Assembly (NCBI GenBank): GCA_038093515.1
Contig: JBBPSI010000005.1
Coordinates: 1-64,000 of the forward strand
DNA length: 64,000 bases
Direction of reading: 5' to 3'
Origin: Butyriboletus loyo
Taxonomy: Eukaryota > Basidiomycota > Agaricomycetes > Boletales > Boletaceae
Part shown: one piece after another, positions 21,741-38,589 of the stretch
Position numbering within the stretch: position 1 is the stretch's first letter
Layout of the letters: every line of letters starts with the position of its first letter
The notes under the pieces: model-generated
What the model was told of the DNA's origin: nothing
The model's input: the letters and a program-made list of their open reading frames with translations, nothing else
The model's database searches: none
Program-made: the position numbers and the translations under genes

Positions 21741-22026
21741 GTTTCAGTTCTCCAGTGGTCGGTGTGCAGCACCACCTTCACATCTTTGAAAGAATTCGTT
21801 CTGTGACGTTGAGTTTGACAATAAAGTTTCTGACAACTAGACATGGATATCATGATGATAATTTGACCGTTGCCTTATGTTTCAACAGGTTCAGGTCCTG
21901 CAATGGTCACACTTGTGAAGTGCATGCAGTTATAAGTTTGAGTGGAGCTTGTACATACAAACAACAAGTCAAAATGATTGCCAGTTACATGTAGAATGTC
22001 AATTCAGTGAAAACAATCTCATCCTA

Positions 22027-22627
22027 TTAATCAACATCGATCTTAATACTTTCCTTGTCCTCCATCTTCGGAGCCTTCAACGTGAGGATCCCATCAGCCA
22101 ATTTCGCCGTAATCTTCGAACTGTCAACTGGGCGAGGAAGCCAAACAGTTCGCGTGAACGATGAGGTTCCGGAGTAAAGACGCTCTGCAGTCAATTGGTT
22201 GGATGGTGTCTCGGAGCTCACAACAGCTCCTGCACCTGCAGTTATCGTTAGCTAACTGATCAGTTGTGCGCAGTAGGATATACATCCCTTTGCCTTCCGA
22301 AGTGTCGGTGTCGGTAGTGGACTCTGAAGGGTCACCCGAACAGCGACTGAATGTTCGACCCTGGATGGTGACGCTACGGCCTCCATCACCGACGGTGATA
22401 TCAACGTTCTCCTTCTTCACGCCAGGTAAGTCTGCCTCGACGATGTAGTTGTCTCCTTCCTCTGTCAGGTCTAGGGCAGGATGGACGGTGCTAGGAGAGG
22501 TGAGGAACGGGTCAGCAAGGAATGAACGGTGCGGAAAGCCATAGAGAGTGGGTGCCCCCCTGGTTAGAGGCTCTTCGAGCATGCGGAAGAGGGGTCGGAA
22601 TTCGTGCAGGAGTCTGCTGATGGACAT
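22027..22627 (-). CDS. small heat-shock protein, HSP20/alpha-crystallin family
   Basis: Two exons. Exon 1 (22627-22294) begins MSISRLLHEFRPLFRMLEEP and enters the alpha-crystallin domain (HPALDLTEEGDNYIVEADLP, GVKKENVDITVGDGGRSVTI). Exon 2 (22235-22027) continues it: FTRTVWLPRPVDSSKITAKL, then ADGILTLKAPK, the family's G-x-L signature. The protein is a cytosolic holdase that keeps unfolding proteins soluble. The intron (22293-22236) starts with GC rather than GT; the only GT nearby would break the domain frame. A heat-shock-element-like site lies about 60 bases upstream of the start codon. Confidence 0.92.
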
Positions 22628-22684
22628 GGTTGCGTTCAACCCGGGATGACCATGACACTTCCATGACGTATTCCCCCGGTATTT

Positions 22685-22696
22685 TTCTGGAAATTC
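22685..22696. promoter_or_regulatory. heat-shock element-like site
   Basis: TTCTGGAAATTC contains the perfect TTCnnGAA core plus a third, slightly mis-spaced TTC, as bound by trimeric HSF. It sits 58-69 bases upstream of the HSP20 start codon. Confidence 0.5.
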
Positions 22697-22760
22697 GAGG
22701 TGCAGTGCCCGGGGTCCCAATCAGGGGTTCCAGCTGTCCTACACAACACTAGTTACACGG

Positions 22761-24037
22761 TTATGTGCCAGGCCATTCAACGACCCATTGCGCTAGCACG
22801 GAATGCTCCTGATCGTCGTCATCCTCGAATTTCAGCTTATACATTGAGATATGCTTGGAAGGCGTTCCCTGTATTAAACCAGTGTGAACATTCGCTTTCA
22901 AATCATTCTCCACGACTCACACGACCGGACGGCTGAAGATCCTTTGGCGATGCTATCACCTCGGCACGATAGAAACAACTGGTGTCGGGATACAACGCCA
23001 TTACAGTCGACCCCGCTGGGAATTCTTGATACGCATTCGGATGCGCCGCACTGTTTGGCGGAGCGCTGGGATCAGGTAGGGGAATAATAGCTCGAAGCGT
23101 CGTGTTGTAACACTGCCCGGGTTGTCCGTCTTCTTGTGGTTCTACATCCTGAACCTCATAGCTGTGGATGTATTCAATAAGACATACTACCCTTGAAAAT
23201 AAAATAAAAAATAGCCCACCGATTCTTATCCTGATTGATGCATTTGGTGATAACAGCCAAAATCCACGCATTTTCGTCTACGTCGACGATACTTCCATCT
23301 GCAGTCTTTCCAGCAGGTGGGTGGAAGGCAACTTTACGCCCTTCTAGTAAAGGCAGCTGCTTTGCCAGTGCCTCTCTCCGCGCTTTTGGCTCTCGAGAGA
23401 ACGGAATCGCAGGTGATGGTCCAGTGGATCCCCGCAGGGGGCCTGCCGCTGTGGCGCGTTGTGCTCCAGTGACGGGAGGGGTCACAGAAGTAGAAGTAGG
23501 TGACGGAGACGGAGGTCGTGGACGTTTATTGCGTTTTTCTGTCGCAGAAAGTCATGAGATGACGTGAGCGTTCCTCAAGGACGGAAAAACCTTGTGGCAA
23601 TGTTTCAGACGCCTTTCGAAGTGCAATCAGAACACTGACTCGTTCAACGGCATCATTGAGCGCGCTGTAACAGAAAATATGTTTACGGTCGAACAGCGGT
23701 TAGGGACAGGTTCTCACTCTACCTCATCCTCGGAATTGCGGCGCACCTCTCTCAGCGCGGAAGACAATCGCTTATAATTAGTCTTGAGCGTTTCATAGCT
23801 CTCAGCTGGGAGCGAATCATCAGTTGGCCACATGGCTATCAGCCTATTGACGCGTCCGATGGTCTCGATGCTGGTTGGGTTGGCATAAATGCTGGAGAGC
23901 GCTCCTAGCGATTTGCTTGCATGAGACCAGTACTCTATCTCTGTTTAATGGACCGGATATATAATTGACTCACGGAGGAAGCGTGGGAACCTACCTTCAG
24001 ACGAAGCTGGGCGCGTTGAACTCCGTCTTCTATCCAT
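22761..24037 (-). CDS. SGF29: SAGA-associated factor 29, tandem Tudor reader
   Basis: Six exons. The start is MDRRRSSTRPASSEEIEYW, followed by a helical region (YETLKTNYKRLSSALREVRR) and a Pro/Ser linker. The C-terminal SGF29 Tudor domain reads GRKVAFHPPAGKTADG and WILAVITKCINQDKNRYEVQ, then DVEPQE, GSTVMALYPDTSCFYRAEVI, ASPKD and SKHISMYKLKFEDDDDQEHS. The aromatic cage residues (Y in MALYPDTSCFYRA, F in LKFEDD) are in place. SGF29 reads H3K4me2/3 and anchors the SAGA acetyltransferase at promoters. All introns are GT-AG; the last donor (GTGAGTCG after PSGR) fixes the frame into the final exon. Confidence 0.9.
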
Positions 24038-24293
24038 GGCCAGGAGGGCGTTTGGGAGTTCCAGTGGTGAAAATGAGATGCGCTAGAAATATCACTACAC
24101 GAAACGCAGTAGAGAGGGACGCGAGCGCGGTTACTTTGTTGAGCGGAAACGAGCCAATCACTCCAGTTGGGCGTTCTTAGCAAGAATGATCGCGGAGTTA
24201 AGAGAACATACAGACTGGGCGTCCACAGCATGACAGCACGCTAACTAGGTTTATGCTATTACAATACCAATACCCCCTTTCAAAGCTATCTTC

Positions 24294-25312
24294 TCACATC
24301 CCTTTTTGTTGAATCTGCCAACTTTCGCAGTGATACATCGTAGACAACTGAGAAAGCGGTAAGGGTTGGTGCAGGCTGAGGAGATGGGACAGACCCTCTT
24401 CGATCTTTTTGAGGTCATATTTAAGGCTATCAAAACGTCGTCGCAAGGTATCATTTTTTAGATTCAGCTTGATTTAATTCCGGAAAGAAGTCATGTCAAA
24501 TCCTGCAATGAAAGCTTTGAGAAGTGTTACCATCGAAAACCCAGCAAAGATATCTTTCACGAAGACCGAGATACGGAATGGTGCTTCGTAGTCTCCGAGC
24601 GTCACCGCATTGACAGCAAGTCGTGACTAAGGGAGCGGTGAGTCAAAGAAGGCAGTTCTTTATTTTCCGAGACACTGAAAGTCAGCAATCTTCATTTACC
24701 AGTTCATTGACGAGACTAATGAGCCCATGCAGATAATCTTCCACGGTTATTGAGAACTTATCTGCCCATCCTTCTTTTACTGGGAAGACATGAGTGTTCC
24801 GACTTTGCAGGGGCTTGGCGGCAAACAGCTTACTTCCAAGCACCTCGCTGGCTTGTGAAAGCGTGATGAGGGAACCGCTACCTAGGTATTCCACTAGGGC
24901 AGCGGAGTACACTGCCGTACGAAGAGAATTTGACCACATCTCCTTCCAGCGCCAAAGTTGGTTAGGAGGGACAATCGAGGCGATGGCAGCACTGGTATCA
25001 CAACAACTGCGCAAAATCGGTCGCACCGAATCCAGCAGCGGCGGGACTTGGAGTCAACGAGGTTAGATGTCGACATGTGGGGTTGGAGAGAGACTAACAG
25101 GCGTCGGTTGAGGTGGAGTGAATTTTGTTCAGAATCCCAACCATGAGGCGGGTTTTCTTGTCAAGATGAGATACTTGATCTTTGATTTTCTTCCATGGGG
25201 GGAAAGAATTCGCTATAAATTTTGATGAGACCATTTATAGGCGCCGTACCTCTCTGATTTCGACGTCTTGCTCAAGGAGTTCGTTGAGATAGTTCACGTC
25301 TTGTGCATCCAT
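24294..25312 (-). CDS. translin
   Basis: Six exons join to about 240 residues that are helical throughout: MDAQDVNYLNELLEQDVEIR, VSHLDKKTRLMVGILNKIHS, PPNQLWRWKEMWSNSLRTAV, FSITVEDYLHGLISLVNELS, RLAVNAVTLGDYEAPFRISV, FDSLKYDLKKIEEGLSHLLS. This is the translin fold. Translin forms rings with TRAX (the C3PO complex) that bind and trim RNA, including pre-tRNA fragments. TRAX itself is not in the window. The start codon is 168 bases from the SEN1 start on the other strand. Confidence 0.93.
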
Positions 25313-25480
25313 TTGTTGACTGACTGACTCTGGACTGGACTCGGAGAGTTGCGATCGACGGCTGACTCGCGCTTCGGGTGCGGGTATCAGTTTTTGGCAT
25401 TGTCAGGTACTTTTCTTCCTCGTCCATCCCTCCGGCCGCGCAACTACGTTTCCGATATTTTCTCCATCCTAATCTCTTTC
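25313..25480. promoter_or_regulatory. shared divergent promoter, translin / SEN1
   Basis: Only 168 bases separate two oppositely directed start codons, so both core promoters and both 5' leaders must fit here. Confidence 0.6.
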
Positions 25481-28400
25481 ATGACCACGACGCCCGATGT
25501 GGACAAAGTCAAAGCCCTACTCGCCAAGCTTCGCGACACGCCCGTCAACTCGGCGGACAGCTCGGACGACATGTTATCACCGGTCTTCAACTATCTAATG
25601 AAGGCGCCATCCAATAGTTCCGACAAATACTACCATTGGTTTTGTTCTCGGGCGGATCAAGTTACTATTGGCGCTGCCACCTTTCTTTTGAGGTTGTTCG
25701 CCTACAATAGTCCAAAGGTGGATGAATGGAAGGCTAGGTTGATAGGTTGTCTGGTGGGCTGCTGTGCTTGTGTCAAAGCCTTCGGCGAGGTCAAGGTCAC
25801 TTCTCGGTCAACGTGAGTTCCTCTTTTCCCCTGTTCTATGATTGGTCGGGAAGGTCGAGGCAGACTGCTCGCATTCTCACTCTCTGGTCATAGTCAGATA
25901 TAGTGAGGCTCGTATGGCTGACTGAAGGAACCAGGTATTTTGGCGCCTTTTCAGATGACATTCTTCGGAGATTCTATGGAAGTTTCGACGATTGGGCGTT
26001 GGAACTCGTGAAGGGTGACTTAGCTTCAGCTGGAATCGGCGGCGTTCCGCGAAGCGGCTCTTCTGCTTGGCGCCATGTCCCACCTGCGATAATATACCAT
26101 GCGGTTTCCAATTTGCGCATCCTCAAGGATCCCGACGTCCTTGCATTAGTACGTTCTCAACCCTCAGTCTCAAGCTGGCCAACGGATGTTCCACCTGCCG
26201 GACTGTTCATTCTCATGTTTGACGAAGCTCAAGACGTGCGGCAGTGGGCGAAGTCTTTTGTGACGGCTTGTTCCGAGATCCCTATGGCCGAGGACCATTT
26301 CGTCACCGGACATGAAGTAGCCCTCCGAACTGTATTTAATCTCATTGCGAAGACCGTAAACCAACGTAACCCTGTTGTGTTGCACATAGCTTCAGTGGAG
26401 GAGGCTTTCCCCGTTGACCCGTTTTCCTTGACATCGGATCCCAATGAAATCTGGGCCGGATTTTGTCAGGTCCTTCGTCAAATACCTACTCAAACGATTC
26501 TGCGGCCGTACGGAGGTGTTGACTGTCGAAGAGTTGTCACAGGTCACTTGCACGACGCAGGTCCTCGTATGTATATCATGTTTCTATGCACGCAATTCAC
26601 AGCTGACTGACGTCCTTTATCAGAATTCGCGCACATACTCAAGTGTATGCTCTTTCTCCTCAAGCGCCTGAACGCTGGTCTTTGGAAAGGCGAGGCACCC
26701 GAGTTCCCGCAGGTCGTGTTCGATGCCATCAAGGATAACCCGTCTTATATTAGGTTAATCGAGGAAATTGTTCCCCTAGACGACAAACCCTGGTTTCTCT
26801 CGTGGTTTGGAGAATATCTATTATCGTTGAAAGATTCTGGAGTCTTTGGCGACGTGCTCGCAAAAATTGTAGACCTACTTTGCGAAGAACTCCAGCACGA
26901 AAGATTCAAGGAAGTCCGCCCCGTGGTCATGTTCGCCGCTATACGAGTCAGCTGTTGCGCCTGATATCTATGATGGAATTTGAACTGATGCTTAATAACA
27001 GCTACTCTCGTCGCTGGTCCGTAAAAGTCAAGCTGAAGAACTGGCTCGCCATCGTCAGGCAACATCCGGTGTACTGGATATTCATGTTGATGTTTTCATA
27101 TCCGTTGCTTTCGGGCGCCATCACGCAGACGAAAAGTGGAAGTCTGCCCGCAGCGCTGCTCGTGATCTCATGATAGCGAGCCTGGTTCGAGACGTGCGAG
27201 AGATTGCTGGTGCAATCAGCCAATCTTGCACATTTCTTGCCGGTAAGACCGACGCATTCCCGGTATGCGTTGTACGAGAGCACATGTGGACGAAGACATA
27301 CGAGTCATTGCAGACCAATGATGCGGATGGGGCTACTTCTCTTCTCGAACTGGTTGCCCAGTATGCCCACCTGGACGTTCTAAACCCACGCGCCTATAAA
27401 CCAATCTTTTCAAAGCCGAATACCCGAGTCGCCTTTGACGCTATCAATCACTCTCTACAAGTTACGAGACAAGGTTTTGTCGAGACAATCTCTAAATTTG
27501 CCAACTATAATCAGCCAACCTTTTTGCGCAACGTTCTTCGTCGCCCAGAGGTTGCTAGGAACGTCATGATTCTCATGTTGTCTCCAATCGACGATATTCA
27601 GACTGCCGCCAAGACTTTGGTTGGGCAGGCGTTCGATGTGGACGTACGCCTCGATTGCTTTCGCGCATTGCTCTCCAATCTACCAGGTCCCTCTCTTTCT
27701 GCTGTTTTCGGATTCCTCGAAAAGTTCGTTCGGCATGCGCCTCAAGTCACAGAGGCGTGCAGTTTTTCAAAGTCCCTTGTACAGTGTTTCACGGATATCA
27801 TCGAGGTGCTCTGTTCCAGCCCCGATGGTTTACTGCATTCGAACGAGTTCTTACGGCCTGGAGATCCCCAAGGTCCTGCTGCTCAACTCCCTCAGCTGTG
27901 GACGCTCATGACACAGTCGCTTACTGTGATATTTAAACGGACTCCGCTGTGGGCGGACTTTTTCGAGATACCTGATATGACAGTATGGATGCGGGATGCT
28001 CTCATTTTTGGTCGGGATATGCTGGCACAGTGGAGGGTCATGGAGTCTGCCGCCGTCACATCTACAGAGGGAGAGTCCACCTCACTGACTCGGAAACCAT
28101 CCAAGTTATCTCGGGTAGGAAAGCGGATGATGAACGATCTTCAACCTGTCTTGCCCGAGCTTGCGCGGTGGCTTCGGCTGTCAGACGAGGAGTTGCTGCA
28201 TCAATCTTTCGCTCTTATCCAAACTGTTTTGGACTGTTTCCGGACAACAGGTGTACCGCCTTCCGAAGCTGGTCTGGTGAAGTTGAACAAGCATGTGGAC
28301 GACGCTCGCAAGTCGACGCACGGGGCTCTGAGGACTCGACTCGACTCGACTCGTATCGCAAAACTGGAAGACGCATTAGCAACATTTGAGAGCGATGACG

Positions 28401-31400
28401 ACGATGTGGAAATCGTTTCGGTGACAACTGCCAGTAATCGCGCTTCAGCTCCTGCGCGCAAAGACACCAAGCCGGAACGCAAAGAAGTGCAGACAACACT
28501 TAAGCCGTTGGCTCCCCAGAAACCTGCCAAACCCTCCCTCGTGGATCAGTCAAAGGTGGAGACACCTGCCTTCCCGACTTTCCAGAGGGCGCAGGCAACT
28601 GTCACTTCTGGTCCCAATCATCCACCTCCTGTCCGCAAAGATGTATCCAAGGTACCGCAGAAAGTGGATTCGTCGTCCAGTGATTCCGAGTCCGACGCTG
28701 ATGCAGGGGGAGCGAAAGGTTTGGCTGCCCTTGCCAGGTTTCAGAAGTCTCCTAAAGTGCAGAAGCCTGCTGAGAGACGTCAGGTCAGGGTCCTTTATCT
28801 CACAAATCAGGCCAAGAACGCCACGATGGAACGACTTCACCGAAGGGACGATGCGCGTAGGAGAGCCATGCGACTCAAACCAGACATTTCTGGACTTCAT
28901 CGGGCTCTGCTGTCGTGGGATTATGATTATGAGGGCCCAGATCCTCCCGCACAAGGGGCAAAACCAGAGCTACTTCATATCCCAGACAAATTTGCAGACC
29001 ACCGCCAATATCTCAGTGTATTCGAGCCGCTCCTACTACTCGAATGCTGGGCTCAGATCGTCCAGTCGAAGGAAGAGACTCAGGCATCGTACGATTGCAA
29101 GATTTGTTCAAAGCAGTTCACAGATGACTTCGTTGACCTCGAGGCTACTATATCCGAGGCTCTTCAGAAAGATTGGCATCTGTCTGATGTAGACGTAGTT
29201 TTGCTCAGACATCCGTCTGGGAAAAAATCTCTCCTTGCCAAAACACATTCTTACCGTACCACTCAGACTGGCGCACAAATGACTCTTCGGTGTTTCATAC
29301 CCAATGGGATTGATCCTGGTTTGCAGATCAACAGTGTCTGGAGCTTGAAGAAGGTGTTCAGGTAGTGATGCCTTCAGTAACTGCATTCGGGAGGCTGACA
29401 TTTCTGCAGCTTGGCTACATTGCACCGTGAATATGGTGCCTTGATGGCTCTTCCTTTCTACGATGCCTTTCAGTCAATCATGCAACCTCACATATCCGCA
29501 ATGCCACGCCTGGATAACCGTGATATTGACCAAGCAATGTCAACCTACGGTGTTAACGAGCCTCAGGCAAGAGCTATTCTTAGCTCATTACAAGCTGAAG
29601 GATTCGCATTGATTCAAGGGTGGGTGAACTTGTTCGTCTCGGTAGCTCTACTGCTTAGATGCTTTGAAGGCCTCCTGGAACGGGAAAAACTTCGACTATA
29701 TGCGGGTTGGTCGAGGCTTTCTTGTCACGACGGCCTCGAGCCACGACTGCTATACACGCGGGGCGGAATTCTACGCAAGCCGATAAAGGCCCGGTACACA
29801 AAATTCTTTTATGCGCTCCAAGTAACGCAGCAATCGATGAAGTCGCCAGTCGCCTGAAGGAGGGCTACCGAGGTACTCAGAAACGCGGGGACCCCATCAA
29901 AGTAGTCCGGATTGGCAGTGCTAAGGCTATTGACATCAGTGTCCGAGATGTCGCGCTAGATTACCTCGTGGAGCAGAAGATGAACGGAGAAAACATGCCA
30001 GATTCTTCTAACGACGCGGGAAAACAGATAGCGTTGCTTCGGCAAGAGATAGAATCTGTCAAACGGGCCAAACAGCAAAAGTTGGAGGAGCTAGCCACGG
30101 TTCAAAACAACACTGCAAGGACACTCGCTATTGAGGAAGAGCTCAAAAAATTGAATTCTCGCCGAATGGCCCTGACTCAACAGTTTGATCGTTTGAAGGA
30201 CAAACGAAAGTCCGACAATCGAACTTTAGATGCTGTACGAAGGCGATTCCGCATCGAAATTATGCAAGAGGCAGACGTGATTTGTGCAACACTTGCAGGA
30301 TCTGGCCATGAGTCGATCGAGCAGTTGGAGTTTGAGATGGTCATCATTGATGAAGCCGCTCAAGCTGTTGAATTAACTTCTTTGATTCCTTTGAAGTTTC
30401 GTACTCCAAGGTGCATTATGGTTGGAGGTAAGAATTTAGGAACCCCTTGTGTGTGATGTTAGAAGTGACCTATCGCTATAGACCCTCGGCAGCTTCCACC
30501 GACTGTACTCTCCCAAGAGGTGATGAGTCTCTGTGTAGTCTTGTTCTCATCCTGATAAAAACTTCTAGGCTTGTAAATTCAACTACAGCCAGTCCCTCTT
30601 TGTTCGCTTGCAAAAACACCGCCCAGAGGCTGTCCATCTGTTAAGGTGAGTGTGCCGTGAAGCTTTCCGAGTGATCTACTCAAAGACCCAACAGCATTCA
30701 GTACCGCATGCATCCGGAAATCAGTCAGCTCCCTAGCCATTTGTTCTACCAAGGTCGTCTACTTGATGGACCCGGTATGGACGTCAAAACAGAACAGCCC
30801 TGGCAATCTCATCCGAAATTTGGTTGCTATCGCTTTTTCAACATCCCGCGTGGCCAGGAAGAAGGAACCGTCCGCCACTCAATGAAAAATGTACTGGAAT
30901 CTCATGTGGCTGTCGCACTCTACGCTCGGTTGCGCAAAGAATTCGCATCATTCGATTTCGACTTCCGGGTTGGGATTGTCTCGATGTATCGCGGCCAGGT
31001 GGTCGAACTTCAACGTGCATTTGAAAGAAGGTTTGGAGAGGATATTCGTGAGAAGATACACTTCCATACAGTCGACGGCTTCCAAGGTCAAGAAAAGGAC
31101 ATTATCATCCTTTCGTGCGTACGCGCTGGCCCAGGCGTACAGTCGGTTGGCTTCTTAGCTGGTATGGTTCATGGACGTTGAAATGGAGGCGCGACTGAAA
31201 TTCCATCTACTAGATGTTCGCCGAATGAATGTGGCTCTTACCCGAGCAAAATCCTCCATGTTCATCTTGGGAAATGCTGCGACACTCGAGAGGAGCAATG
31301 CAGATTGGAAAGAAATTGTGAACAATGCCAGAACCAGGTCACTGCTGACTGATGTAAGTCACCCGCGCACCCACAGTAACCCATTGTTCCAAATTTTGTA

Positions 31401-31782
31401 TCGCATATAGGTGGACGCGTCCTATTTCACAGAACCTACACCCGTGAGGTCTGCTCGGCCTCCTTCGCCGACCAAGGCCAATAAACAGCGGCCTGTTTCC
31501 AAGGTCCCAGAACCAGCCGACCTGGTCACTCCTCAGAGCCTGGTCGAATCCGTTCGTGCCAAACCGCAATCACAAAATCCTTCTTCCACACTAGCTGGCC
31601 CCACTTCGGACCAAACCGCTGTAGGGCCAAGCGGCGGTTCTGCACAAACGCCCCTAACGAAGAGACCTTTTGTTGCCGAAGCGCCTTCGTCGATTAACGA
31701 GCAAAAACTGATGCCACCACCACAGAAGCGACCCAAGAAGGACAAGGGTAGTATCTTCATCCCAAGGAAACCCAAACCATAG
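25481..31782 (+). CDS. SEN1: Sen1 superfamily-1 RNA/DNA helicase (transcription termination)
   Basis: About eleven exons make a protein of roughly 1,900 residues, opening MTTTPDVDKVKALLAKLRDT. A large helical N-terminal SEN1_N region is followed by an acidic/Ser-rich linker (VDSSSSDSESDADAGG) and the SF1B Upf1-like helicase core. Core motifs are Walker A GPPGTGKTSTIC, motif II IIDEAA, motif III VGDPRQLPPTVLS, motif IV QYRMHPEIS, motif V VDGFQGQEKDIIIL and motif VI MNVALTRAK. The basic C-terminus KRPKKDKGSIFIPRKPKP is probably a nuclear signal. Sen1 unwinds R-loops and ends transcription of non-coding RNAs. The first intron is long (25813-25935). A (GACTC)4 microsatellite at about 28330-28352 stays in frame. 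Confidence 0.93.
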
Positions 31783-31883
31783 ACGTCCATACTCGACACA
31801 GTCGAGGTCTTTCTTCAGGCTGCACATCTACATAGATCACTCCTGCATTGTTTGTTACATGGGATATTGTATTTTTATTATGA

Positions 31884-36182
<4,299 letters not shown>

Positions 36183-36451
36183 TCCGATCAATGTTCAGTG
36201 TTGCTCTTATAGTTTCCCCAGGTGGTGAGCGCAGGATAAACACGACCGTTACATAAGCTCAGGTGTAGTGTCATGGCACCAAAGTCGTTGTGATGTGGTG
36301 AACGACGTTTTCTGTAATTGCTACAGTAGACATGGGTATCCCAATGAAGAACAGGAAGTGTGAAATAGCAGAGTCGACTATGCGAGATAAATGTGACATT
36401 GATACAATATCCCATAAAACCACCTTTCCCTTGCAGTGCATCTAGCACATC

Positions 36452-38198
36452 TCAGGTTGAAGAAACGACGAAAGCATTGAAGTTGTATGAAGATGGTGAG
36501 GGGTCGAAATGGAAACTCTCTGGCTGAAGGTCAATGATGGTTTGACCGTTCCTTTGTAGCACTGCTCTCATGAAACCGCCAGCGTTAATAGGAAGTGAAA
36601 GCTTTGTCACCCCAGTTGTAACTTGGAATGTCTGTGACTCAGTGGATGACGTCGAAAGCGTCACGGTCGCAGGGCAAGTCGCGAAAACAACTACCCAAAT
36701 CTTGTCTTGTGTCTATCGCGATCGAGAAATACCTCAGATCTGATTGAAATGACCACCGATACAAGGACTCACGATCACATAATTAGTAGGCTGACCGACT
36801 GGATCAGGTGCAGTGGCGAGAGCTGGATGGGGACGAGACCACATAACAATCTTGTCTTTCGAGATGGCTGGGTACGTTCCCGTCTTGAACGCAGTAGCAT
36901 AGTATGATGTCATATTGAGCCAGCCTGACAGAGACATTCGGCGCCGAGACACAGATTAGAAACGTAGCAAAGCTCACCAGTATGATCAAATCCGTCCACC
37001 CATGCCTGACTATTTGGTTGTGCACCTTCGATAGGACCAATGTAATGAGATTCCCCATAATCGTTCCAACTGAGGATCTGAGCAATATCAATTTGGTCAC
37101 GGATTCCAATCACATCTTCCCAGCGCTTCGCATATAGATGGTCATCGCTCAGGTATACCCACTAAAAAAATAGGTAGGGTTAAATTCAATCTGTCGCTGA
37201 TGGTAGGTAACTCACGTTCTTATTGTAAGTCTGTGGGCTATAATGTGTGAAGAACCAAGCGGATACTGCAGCCATGTAAGATCCGCTCATAGGACGCAAA
37301 GCATTGATATACTGTTCATCGGATGTCGTATTCCCAACATAAGCCGAAAGCGAATCAAGCACAGAGGCTCCAAAGTTGGGTACAGAACTTGCTGTGATTT
37401 GTGTGGGCCATGCAGAGTTCCACTGGAATGGAAAAAGTGTGTATTAGAGTAATAGGGAGCACAACACTCCATCAATCTTACATTCAACATTCCATTGATC
37501 ACGCCACTGAAACTCTGGAAGTCGGACGTGTCCACGAAAAAGGACGGGATAAAGTAGACAGCATTTTTGCCAGACAGTTGCTGCAAAAACTCGGTCGACC
37601 ATCCTGACTGAACTGAACCTTGACCAAAACGACAAGATTCTCCGGAGAAAGTCGAGGCCAAAACACGACCGTTGTAGATCAATTGGTTGGGATGCGAAGC
37701 GTATGTCGTGATATAATTTCGGAGCGTAGCAGCGTCACTGGCGCTGCCACAAGGGAGAGATCTAGTGGTGTATGGCATGAGGACAGCACTGGAGTGAACA
37801 ACGGTGGACGCACGTCATGTCAAATGACAAGAAGAGCTTGAAGCCCGTGCCCGATTGTAGTGCGGCCTGGTACCTGGTCAAGCGTGAGACTGAGTTGAGA
37901 ATGTATCCGTAGGCACTCACGCATTTGCGACTTGTTGAGGTTGCCAGGAGTCACTTCCTACGTTGAGTGCGAAACCGTCGATGCCATTCTCGTGGGCGAG
38001 AACAACATCGGACAGCCAGTTTTGCTGAGTGTACGGATTGGAGTTTCCGACCATAAAATGGGCTACGACATATTTAGTTGAGTCCCTTCTGGCGAGTGAT
38101 GTGGGAGACATCGCCGTCGAGGTCTTGCGGACAATCGGGCCGGATAAGCAGAGATCGGCCACAAAGAACAAAGTTACAAGTACAAAAACGGCAAGCAT
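36452..38198 (-). CDS. secreted alpha-1,3-glucanase (mutanase), GH71
   Basis: Seven or so exons, about 460 residues. A signal peptide (MLAVFVLVTLFFVADLCL) is followed by GH71 hallmarks: YVVAHFMVGNSNPYTQQNW, GIDGFALNVGSDSWQPQQVA, KLFLSFDMT, NAVYFIPSFFVD, WVYLSDDHLYAKRWEDVIG and AQILSWNDYGESHYIGPIEG. A beta-rich C-terminal part (VTLSTSSTESQTFQVTTGVT and following) resembles the Ig-like domain of fungal mutanases. GH71 enzymes cut the alpha-1,3-glucan of fungal walls, for wall remodelling at septation or for attack on other fungi. Acts outside the cell. Confidence 0.9.
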
Positions 38199-38589
38199 AG
38201 CGAGCGAGTGGTGGGTGAAATGAGTGACGATGAGCTTTCTGCGTCAAGCAGCAAAACTCGAAGAACAGAACGAACTTTGAAGACTTTGACTGGACGACCC
38301 TTGAATTTCCACCATTCATATTGTCTTATACTCTCCGTCTTGGAGACAATAGCGTTTTATTAATCACGTGACCCGTATAGAGAGACAAAGCACTATTTGA
38401 TCTCAATTCTCGTCTCAGCTCGATATGCTTAGACAGTGACAGGATGTATCAGTATGGATACCACGAGGTAGTGTGTTCTCGTGGACCTGCGCAAATCCTG
38501 GCAAATCCTCCTAAGCCTTTAACTTCGCTGCGGGCTCACTTGGATGATCGCTTGGTCAGTCCCTCCGCTAAACCAAAAGCCAGGAGTAC
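38199..38589. other. intergenic
   Basis: Promoter of the mutanase and 3' flank of the next minus-strand gene. Nothing else seen. Confidence 0.4.

Noticed and set aside
28325..28355. Repeated GACTC units in SEN1
   Set aside because: A short microsatellite that stays in frame and encodes ordinary residues; no sign of function.
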